From Reyranella sp. CPCC 100927 (lineage in GTDB: Bacteria; Pseudomonadota; Alphaproteobacteria; Reyranellales; Reyranellaceae), in NCBI RefSeq assembly GCF_007859315.1, contig NZ_VOHA01000020.1:62001-126000 (forward strand): a stretch of 64,000 nt of DNA. Reading direction: 5' to 3'. The translations under genes and the position numbers were made by a program. This document shows positions 1 to 6,555 of this stretch, one piece after another (position 1 is the first letter of the stretch; each line of letters opens with the position of its first letter). The notes below the pieces were generated by a model. The model was not told the origin of the DNA and ran no database searches. It saw nothing but the letters and a program-made list of their open reading frames with translations.

Positions 1-53
1 ACGATGGCTGCGTAGATCGCCGTGATGACGATCGCCCCGATGATATCGAGCAT
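1..53 (-). CDS. N-terminal fragment of an unidentified protein, cut by window edge
   Basis: An ATG at 53 on the minus strand follows a strong GGGAGGAG ribosome binding site and opens a frame that runs off the left edge. The visible residues, MLDIIGAIVITAIYAAIV, are hydrophobic and could be the first membrane helix of a small membrane protein. The gene diverges from the MarR regulator next door and a perfect palindrome lies just upstream of its start, so it is the likely target of that regulator. Family cannot be named from 17 residues. Confidence 0.5.
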   Translation of the reverse strand, partial: MLDIIGAIVITAIYAAI

Positions 54-72
54 GTGACTCCTCCCGAAATCC

Positions 73-96
73 ATATATCTGTAGTTACAGATATAT
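73..96. promoter_or_regulatory. Perfect palindromic operator of the divergent MarR regulator
   Basis: Two 11-bp arms, ATATATCTGTA (73-83) and TACAGATATAT (86-96), are exact inverted repeats separated by GT. The site is AT-rich in a GC-rich genome, lies between a MarR gene and its divergent neighbour, and has the size and symmetry typical of MarR dimer sites. A further right half-site, TACAGATAAAT, lies at 149-159 upstream of the regulator itself. Assignment to the MarR protein is inferred from position. Confidence 0.7.
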
Positions 97-121
97 GCGC
101 TTGATTGATGCCCGCGGAAAA

Positions 122-159
122 TTGACGTCCAACGATAGAGGATGCATATACAGATAAAT
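122..159 (+). promoter_or_regulatory. Candidate promoter of the MarR gene with operator half-site
   Basis: TTGACG at 122-127 and CATATA at 145-150 are spaced by 17 bases and could be -35 and -10 elements. The half-site TACAGATAAAT (149-159) matches 10 of 11 bases of the right arm of the upstream palindrome and would overlap the -10 and start region, consistent with autorepression. Promoter strength and start are inference. Confidence 0.4.
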
Positions 160-179
160 CACTTGAACGGACGAAGTCA

Positions 180-674
180 ATGCCATCCCGGGACCGCAAG
201 CCGGCCAGCGGCGCCATGAAACTCGATGTCGACCTGCGGCATCTGCTGGGCTGCACCTGCTTCAGCCTGCGGCGCGCGGCGCGGCAGGTTACGCAGATCT
301 ATGACCACATGCTGGCGCCGGCCCAACTCACCGCCAATCAGTTCACGCTGCTGGTCCAGCTCTACGGTTTTGCCGCGGCCGGGCGACCAGGCTTGTCGAT
401 CGGCATGCTGGCCGAGCGCGTCGGCATGGATCCGACGACGTTGACCCGCAACCTGCAGCCGTTGGAGGCGCAGGACCTCGTGGGCCGCGCCGCCAACCCC
501 GACGACGGCCGCAGCCGCATCATCACCATCACCGACAAAGGGTTCCGCCGTCTACAGAAGGCGGTACCGCTCTGGCAGCGGGCGCAGACGCATGTCACGG
601 AGGCCCTGGGCGAACAGAACCTGCTGGCCCTGAAAGGCTTTCTCGATCTGTCCTTCGAACGGCTGTCGGCTTAG
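180..674 (+). CDS. MarR-family transcriptional regulator
   Basis: A 164-residue protein with the MarR winged-helix fold. A helical N-terminus (about 18-55) precedes a recognition region around LSIGMLAERVGMDPTTLTR (residues about 78-95) and the wing containing NPDDGRSRIITITDKG (about 107-122). MarR proteins bind palindromes as dimers and commonly repress a divergent gene in response to small aromatic or lipophilic ligands. The perfect palindrome at 73-96 and half-site at 149-159 support local autoregulation. The start at 180 is kept; an internal ATG at 216 would remove a basic 12-residue tail. Ligand unknown. Confidence 0.88.
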   Translation: MPSRDRKPASGAMKLDVDLRHLLGCTCFSLRRAARQVTQIYDHMLAPAQLTANQFTLLVQLYGFAAAGRPGLSIGMLAERVGMDPTTLTRNLQPLEAQDLVGRAANPDDGRSRIITITDKGFRRLQKAVPLWQRAQTHVTEALGEQNLLALKGFLDLSFERLSA

Positions 675-722
675 CCGCGGCAACGCACCAGGCCGACGCT
701 TCCACGTGCCGGCCGCTCTACC

Positions 723-1334
723 TCAGCGCGTGTAAATCCAGCCCGGCCCCGTCACGGGCCATTTGCCCTCGAAGCTCAGCCATTGCTGCGCAGCACCGGG
801 CTTGTAGAGGCCGGGAATGTAGAGCTGGTTGAGGCGCCAAGCGCTGATGTCGTTGCGCGCCGCGATGTCGGTGCGCGTACGGTCGACAGCACCACGGGTT
901 CCCTCCTGCATGCCCACGGCGCTGTTGGCCAGTCCGCGATAGGTCGCCAGCACACCCTGCGGGCGCGCCGCGATCAGCAGGTCCAGGGCCGAGCCCCACT
1001 CCGGCGGCACGCAGCACAGCACGCGCACCGCGCGGCTCAGTGCCACGCCGTGAACCTCGGAGAAGCGGATCAGGTGATCCAGTTCGCGGCGCTGCACCCA
1101 CCAGCCGCCGCCCATCACCCGCTGTGGGCCGTCCGCCTGGGTGCCGAAGCGGTAGATCGTTTCGCCCGGATGAAGGTCGAAGCGCACCGGGTTGATCATG
1201 CCGCCGTTCTGCAGGGCCAGGGTCTGATTGCCCTTGGGATCCAGCCACAGGAACTTGCTGGGATTGCGTTCAAGCCCCAGCGCCATCCGGCGGCTGGTCG
1301 GGTCGGCAAAATCGCTTTCGTTCAATGCCGGCAT
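723..1334 (-). CDS. Conserved-looking hypothetical protein
   Basis: A 203-residue protein with a good ribosome binding site (GGAGGTGAGG) just upstream of the ATG at 1334. It is soluble-looking, Trp- and Gly-rich (GGGWW near residues 76-80), with no signal peptide, membrane segment or recognised catalytic motif. It lies about 50 bases downstream of prfB on the same strand, so it may be co-transcribed with the mrcA-prfB operon. A second long ORF covers the same strand (718-1248, another frame) but lacks a matching start signal. Function not recognised. Confidence 0.7.
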   Translation of the reverse strand: MPALNESDFADPTSRRMALGLERNPSKFLWLDPKGNQTLALQNGGMINPVRFDLHPGETIYRFGTQADGPQRVMGGGWWVQRRELDHLIRFSEVHGVALSRAVRVLCCVPPEWGSALDLLIAARPQGVLATYRGLANSAVGMQEGTRGAVDRTRTDIAARNDISAWRLNQLYIPGLYKPGAAQQWLSFEGKWPVTGPGWIYTR

Positions 1335-1384
1335 GCCTCACCTCCATGAGCGCACGACGGCTGTGAGCGCGCCGGCGCCGTTGA

Positions 1385-2504
1385 TCAGGTGACCGTATCG
1401 GCCTGCTGGCCCACGCGTTGCGCCAGACTCGCGGCCATGAAGCCGTCGAGGTCACCGTCGAGCACCTTCTGTGGATCAGTACGCTCCACGCCCGTCCTCA
1501 GATCCTTCACCATTTGGTAAGGCTGCAGCACGTAGGAGCGGATCTGGTGGCCCCAGCCGATGTCGGTTTTGGCCGCTTCCTGGGCGAGCCGCTCGGCCTC
1601 GCGCTTTTGCAGCTCGACCTCGTACAGCCGCGCCTTCAGCATCTGCATCGCCTTGGCGCGGTTCTGGTGCTGCGAACGCTCCTGCTGGCAGGCGACGGCA
1701 ATGCCGCTGGGAAGGTGCGTGATGCGCACCGCCGAGTCGGTCTTGTTGATGTGCTGACCGCCGGCGCCGGAGGCACGGTAGGTATCGACCCGCAGATCCT
1801 TGTCGAGGACCTCGATCTCGATGTCGTCGTTGACCTCGGGGTAGGCCCAGACCGAGGCGAAGCTGGTGTGGCGTCGCGCGTTGGAGTCGAAGGGCGAAAT
1901 CCGCACCAACCGGTGCACGCCGCTTTCGGTCTTCAGCCAGCCATAGGCGTTGGGCCCGTCGATCTTCATGGCGCAGGATTTGATACCGGCACCCTCGCCC
2001 GGGCTTTCCTCGAGGTAGGTCACCTTGTAGCCGTGCTGCTCGGCCCAGCGCATGTACATGCGCGCCAGCATCTCGGCCCAGTCCTGCGCTTCGGTGCCGC
2101 CCTGCCCGGCATTGATTTCGACGTAGCAGTTGTTGGTGTCGGCCTCACCCGACAGCAGCGACTCCAGGCGCATGTGCGCGGCCTCGTCGCGCACGGCGCG
2201 GATCGCCGCCTCGGCCTCGGCGACCAGCGATTGGTCGCCTTCAGCCTCGGCCAGCGCAATCATCTCGATATTGCTGGCGGTGTCGCCTTCCAGGCGCCGC
2301 ACGGCGCCGACCGCCTTGTCGAGGCGGTCGCGCTCGCGCATCAGGCTCTGGGCCTGCTTGGCGTCGTTCCAGAGATTGGGGTCCTCGGCGCGGGCGTTCA
2401 GCTCGGCCAGACGATCGACGGCGCGATCGAAGTCAAAGATGCCTCCTCAGCAGTTCCATGGACTGCTTGATTTCATCGACCAGAGCTTCGATCTCGGCGC
2501 GCAT
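1385..2504 (-). CDS. prfB: Peptide chain release factor 2, with programmed +1 frameshift
   Basis: RF2 releases peptides at UGA and UAA stops. The reading frame starts at ATG 2504, reaches an in-frame TGA at 2433-2435 after 23 codons, then continues +1 to give a 372-residue product. The shift site is the conserved CTT TGA C preceded by an AGGAGG Shine-Dalgarno-like stimulator three bases upstream of CTT, the standard bacterial RF2 autoregulatory site. The product carries the SPF stop-recognition tripeptide (about 203-205) and GGQ (about 248-250), matching E. coli positions within two residues. It lies 30 bases downstream of mrcA, on the same strand, and is probably in its operon. A naive ORF call would truncate it to start at 2341. 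Confidence 0.97.
2430..2449 (-). promoter_or_regulatory. prfB programmed frameshift site
   Basis: Read on the minus strand the site is AGG AGG CAT CTT TGA C. The AGGAGG pairs with the anti-Shine-Dalgarno of 16S rRNA while CTT sits in the P site and slow UGA decoding favours slippage. Low RF2 raises frameshifting, so the site is a feedback sensor. All elements are in the spacing known from other bacteria. Confidence 0.95.
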
Positions 2505-2534
2505 GGTTCCGTCATCCCTGAAGGGAGCGGCGTC

Positions 2535-5054
2535 TTAGTAGGTCTCGCCGGTGCCCGTCAAGGTGGGGCGACCTGGCCGCGGCGGTGGCGGAATGGTGCC
2601 CGGCGGCAAGGTGGGGTCGCCGCCATCCGCTGACGGATCAATCGACCATGCCGGCGGCATGCCCGCGTTGGGGTCGACCGGCTCGTCCGATCCGGGCCCG
2701 CCGCCCGGCACGAAACGGCTCATGCCGTCGACGACGCGATAGTCGTAGCCGGTCGGCTCCGTACCCGGCTTGAAGACTTCCCAGATCGCCGACGGATCGC
2801 CCGGCGCCGGCATGCCATCCGCCAGGTTCACCCGCATCAAACGCAGGCCCGGCGGAATGCGAAACGGCGTCGGCGCCTTGTCCTTGTAGAGCTGGCGGGC
2901 GACGCGCTCGTAGATCGGGAGCGATACCGAACCGCCGGTCTCGCGGCCGCCCAAGGTCTTGGGATCGTCGAAGCCGACGAAAACGCCGATCACATATTCG
3001 GGCGTCGCGCCGATGAACCAGACGTCGCGCGAATCGTTGGTGGTGCCCGTCTTGCCCGCGATCGGCCGGCCCAGCTTGGCCAATCGTGCCGCCGTACCGC
3101 GCACGGTCACACCCTGCATGATGTGCACGATCTGGTAGGTCGAGGCCGGGTCGAAGAACGGCTGCCGCCGGTCGACCACGGTGGGGATCTTGTCTGCCGC
3201 TGCAGTCGTGGTGTCGCAACCGACGCACGTGCGCGGGTCATGGCGGAAGATGGTGCGACCGTCGCGGTCCTGCACACGGTCGATCAGGCTGGGCGTGATG
3301 CGCCGCGCGCCGTTGGCCAGCATGGCGTAGGCCGTCGTCATGCGCAGCAGCGTGGTCTCGCCGGCGCCGATCGCCATCGGCAGGTAAGGCTTGAGGTTGT
3401 CATCGACGCCGAACTGCTTGGCGACCGCAGCGACCTTGTCCATGCCGATGGATCGTGCGAGGCGCACAGTCATCAGGTTTCGTGACTGCTCGATGCCTTG
3501 GCGCAACGTCATCGGCCCGCCGGCGGAGCCGCCGCCGTAGTTCTGGGGCCGCCACGGCGCCTGGCCCGGCCCGCCCGGCAGTTCGATGGGCGCGTCCAGC
3601 ACCAGGGTTGACGGCGTCATGCCCGCGTTCAGGCCGGCCAGATAGACGAACGGTTTGAACGAGGAGCCCGGCTGGCGCATCGCCTGTGTGGCGCGGTTGT
3701 ACTGGCTGCGCTGATAGCTAAAGCCGCCGCTCATCGCCAGGATGCGGCCGGTCTGCACGTCCATCACGACGACGGCACCATCCACTGCCGGGACCTGGCG
3801 CAGCGAGAACGTGCCCGCCGGCTTCTGCCGCGGCTCCACGGCAACGATATCGCCGGCACTCACCGGTCGCACCCGGCCCGCCATGTCGCCGTGGGGGATG
3901 ACCCCCTCGCTGCCATCTTCCAGGCCGATCTTGGCGCCGGCATTGGTGTAGCCCAGCACGACCGCAGGCCGCCATGTCTTGAGGCCTGCGAACGGGTGCT
4001 TTTCCAGATAGCGCGGCAGGGCGTGCTGCCAGTCGTCGATCGATGGCAGCTTGTCCTTCACGCCGCGCCAGCCATGGCGGCGATCATAGTCGACCAGCCC
4101 CTCGCGCAGTGCTTCGTCGGCCATGCGCTGGATCTCGAAGTCGACCGACGTGCGGACGGTCAGTCCGCCTTCGTAGACCCCCTTCTCGCCATAGGCCGCC
4201 AGCAGGTTGCGGCGCACTTCCTCGGTGAAGAACTCGGCCTGCGCGAATTCCGGCGCCGCCCGCTTGCGCAAGGTCAGACGCTCTTCCTTGGCAGCGCGCA
4301 ACTCCTCGGCCGTGATGTAGCCGTCCTCGTGCATACGGCCCAGCACGTAGTCGCGCCGGTCATGGGCGCCCTTGGCGTTGCGCGTGATGCTGTAGCGGTT
4401 CGGCGACTTGGGCAGCGCCGCCAGGTAGGCCATCTCCGACAGCGTCAACTCGTCGAGCGACTTGTTGAAGTAGTTCAATGCCGCCGCCGCCACGCCGTAG
4501 TTGCCGCCGCCGAGGTAGATCTGGTTGAGGTAGAGCTCGAGAATATGCTCCTTGGTGAACGCCGATTCGATACGGATGGCCAGGATCGCCTCGCGGATCT
4601 TGCGGCGGATCGTGGTCTCGTTGCCGACCAGGAAGTTCTTCGCCACCTGCTGGGTGATGCTCGACGCACCTTCCGGACGGCGGCCCGGGTGTTGCAGGTT
4701 GGTCAGAAGAGCGCGACTGATACCGATGGGATCGACGCCAGGATGCCAGAAGAAGCGCTGATCCTCAGCCGCTACGAATGCGTAGATCAGCCGCTTGGGC
4801 ATCTGGGCCGCCGGCACGAAGGCCCGCTTTTCCTTGGCGTATTCGGCCAGCAGGCGACCGTCCCCGGTATAAAGCCGGGTGGTCATCGCCGGCTGGTAGT
4901 CGGTCAGCTGCTTATGATCTGGCAGACCGGGTGCGAAATAATAGTAGACGCCCGCCACGGCGGCAACGCCGAGCACCAGGGCGGCAAAACCCAGCCGCAG
5001 CATCCATCGTACGATTGCCAGCACCGCGATCCCCGTCGCACGTTCACCGAACAT
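2535..5054 (-). CDS. mrcA: Bifunctional penicillin-binding protein 1A
   Basis: Class A PBP, 839 residues, polymerising and cross-linking peptidoglycan in the periplasm. One membrane anchor spans about 20-40. The GT51 transglycosylase domain shows EDQRFFWHPGVD (catalytic Glu97), GASSITQQVAKNF (129-141), RKIREAILA (about 151-159) and the KEHILELYLNQIYLG motif (168-182). An OB-like linker (about 330-425) leads to the transpeptidase domain with SSFK (nucleophile Ser464), SRN (524-526) and KTGT (668-671). The Pro/Gly-rich C-terminal tail looks disordered. It sits between amiC and prfB, an order familiar in alphaproteobacteria; amiC is 70 bases upstream, so one envelope operon is likely. Confidence 0.96.
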   Translation of the reverse strand: MFGERATGIAVLAIVRWMLRLGFAALVLGVAAVAGVYYYFAPGLPDHKQLTDYQPAMTTRLYTGDGRLLAEYAKEKRAFVPAAQMPKRLIYAFVAAEDQRFFWHPGVDPIGISRALLTNLQHPGRRPEGASSITQQVAKNFLVGNETTIRRKIREAILAIRIESAFTKEHILELYLNQIYLGGGNYGVAAAALNYFNKSLDELTLSEMAYLAALPKSPNRYSITRNAKGAHDRRDYVLGRMHEDGYITAEELRAAKEERLTLRKRAAPEFAQAEFFTEEVRRNLLAAYGEKGVYEGGLTVRTSVDFEIQRMADEALREGLVDYDRRHGWRGVKDKLPSIDDWQHALPRYLEKHPFAGLKTWRPAVVLGYTNAGAKIGLEDGSEGVIPHGDMAGRVRPVSAGDIVAVEPRQKPAGTFSLRQVPAVDGAVVVMDVQTGRILAMSGGFSYQRSQYNRATQAMRQPGSSFKPFVYLAGLNAGMTPSTLVLDAPIELPGGPGQAPWRPQNYGGGSAGGPMTLRQGIEQSRNLMTVRLARSIGMDKVAAVAKQFGVDDNLKPYLPMAIGAGETTLLRMTTAYAMLANGARRITPSLIDRVQDRDGRTIFRHDPRTCVGCDTTTAAADKIPTVVDRRQPFFDPASTYQIVHIMQGVTVRGTAARLAKLGRPIAGKTGTTNDSRDVWFIGATPEYVIGVFVGFDDPKTLGGRETGGSVSLPIYERVARQLYKDKAPTPFRIPPGLRLMRVNLADGMPAPGDPSAIWEVFKPGTEPTGYDYRVVDGMSRFVPGGGPGSDEPVDPNAGMPPAWSIDPSADGGDPTLPPGTIPPPPRPGRPTLTGTGETY

Positions 5055-5124
5055 ACTCTACGCGTCGGCGGATTGCGTGGCCGGCCGACCAAACATCCCG
5101 CGACAGACAAGAGATGCCGCGCGA

Positions 5125-6057
5125 CTACGCCTTTTTCGAGGCTGCCGGCGACGGCCGGGCCGGCGCCCGCGGCGGTGGCGGCGACACGCTGGGCGGCTCG
5201 ACGTCCGGTGGCCGACTGGCGAAATAGCGGTCGACGGCATCGACCACCGCACCGGACAGGCGCCGCAGGTGAGCCGCCTGGATCAGCAGCCGCTCGTCCT
5301 GCGGATTGGAGAGATAGCCCATCTCCAGCAGGACAGCCGGCGTATCCGGCGCGGTCAGTACGGCAAACCCGGCGTGACGGTGGCTGCGTGCCAGCAGCCC
5401 GATGCCGCCATGTGCAAGTGAATCGATCAGCATGGCGGCGAACGTACGCGACTGGTTGATGGTGTCGCGCTGAGACAGGTCGATCAGGATGCTGGTGACA
5501 TCCGCCGTCTTGTCGCGGAAATCGACCCCGGCAATGATATCGGACTTGTTCTCCTTGGCCGCCAGGGCCGCCGCTTCGCGGTCGGACGCGCCTTCCGACA
5601 AGGTGTAGACGCTCGCCCCGCGGGTCCACCGATCGGGGTGCGAGTCGGCATGCACGGAAATGAACAACTCGGCCTTGGCTGTACGGGCACGCGCCACCCG
5701 GTCCCGCAGCGGGATATAGGTGTCCCCATTGCGGGTGAACACCGGCCGGTAACGGCCGGTCGCCGTCAACTGGCGGGCCAGCTCGCGCGCGCCGGTCATC
5801 ACGACATTCTTTTCATAGAACCCCGAGACACCGATTGCCCCCGGATCCTGGCCGCCGTGCCCCGGATCGATCACGATCACCCGCCGCTTGGGCGGCTGAG
5901 GCGCCGTTTTACGCGCCGGTGCCGCCCGCTTGGTCGGCCGGCCAGACTTCACGGGATCGGCCGCCCGGCTTGCCGTCGACAGCCCGAGAACCCCGACCAG
6001 GGCTGTCGTCATCAGCCACACGGCGCGCCTGCGAGTCAGGTCGAAATTATGCGACAT
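5125..6057 (-). CDS. amiC: N-acetylmuramoyl-L-alanine amidase (Amidase_3)
   Basis: A zinc amidase that cleaves the lactyl-peptide bond of peptidoglycan, used in daughter-cell separation. The 310-residue protein has an N-terminal TRRRAVWLM stretch followed by a hydrophobic core ending ASRAAD, a plausible twin-arginine signal as in E. coli AmiA and AmiC. A basic Pro/Ala linker replaces the AMIN domain of longer homologues. The catalytic domain begins at VIVIDPGHGG (zinc His67), with Glu82, His136 (SVHADSH) and the late LLEMGYLSN Glu. The tail is Pro-rich. It is first in the amiC-mrcA-prfB group and diverges from rne. Confidence 0.94.
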   Translation of the reverse strand: MSHNFDLTRRRAVWLMTTALVGVLGLSTASRAADPVKSGRPTKRAAPARKTAPQPPKRRVIVIDPGHGGQDPGAIGVSGFYEKNVVMTGARELARQLTATGRYRPVFTRNGDTYIPLRDRVARARTAKAELFISVHADSHPDRWTRGASVYTLSEGASDREAAALAAKENKSDIIAGVDFRDKTADVTSILIDLSQRDTINQSRTFAAMLIDSLAHGGIGLLARSHRHAGFAVLTAPDTPAVLLEMGYLSNPQDERLLIQAAHLRRLSGAVVDAVDRYFASRPPDVEPPSVSPPPPRAPARPSPAASKKA

Positions 6058-6555
6058 GGCCTTGTAAATTACCGCCCAATCGCGGGCTATTCACCCATAG
6101 CGATATAATAACCGAAACATATCATATGATTAAAGGCCTTTCTTAAGGCAAAATAGCGGCAAGTGCCGACAGCTGAAGTTCAGGTTGTCGCGGACCGCCG
6201 CGAGGCGTATGGTCCGAATCGCGAACAGTCGTCGTCGTTCGGTATCGTTGCTTGATGCGACGCTGCCGACGGCGTCGGATACCAAGCCCTGCAACTTGCC
6301 GACTATCGGAAGGTGCGGTCGATGCGACCGCTCGGGGCGAGAAGGGTCCGGCGCTTTGGTGACGGCGGCTTGAAGAAACCCCCGAGATCGGCGCGGGCTC
6401 GTCCACGCCGAGGGGTGCCGACAACGTTCCCGTCCTGGCGTGCAAACGCCGTTCGACGGAAAACGCCGGCGCTGCCGATCTCGTGACAGAGCGACGGACG
6501 TCACGCCTGCCGGTTCGCACGGGCGTTTCCGCGGACGTCGCGGAGTCTTTTGGCA
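6058..6555. other. Long amiC-rne divergent intergenic region and rne leader
   Basis: About 500 bases with no supportable gene. The amiC-proximal part (6058-6150) is AT-rich and holds a perfect TATAAT at 6104-6109 on the plus strand, without a good -35 at standard spacing, so the divergent promoters are probably here. The rest would be a 5' leader of roughly 440 bases for rne. Long rne leaders elsewhere carry the structure through which RNase E cleaves its own mRNA; that role here is inference. Confidence 0.5.

Noticed and set aside
1418-2470. Plus-strand frame opposite prfB
   Set aside because: prfB has diagnostic GGQ and SPF motifs and a frameshift site; the other frame is a shadow.
3891-5459. 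Plus-strand frame of 522 codons opposite mrcA and amiC
   Set aside because: Both minus-strand genes carry complete catalytic motifs; the frame has none.
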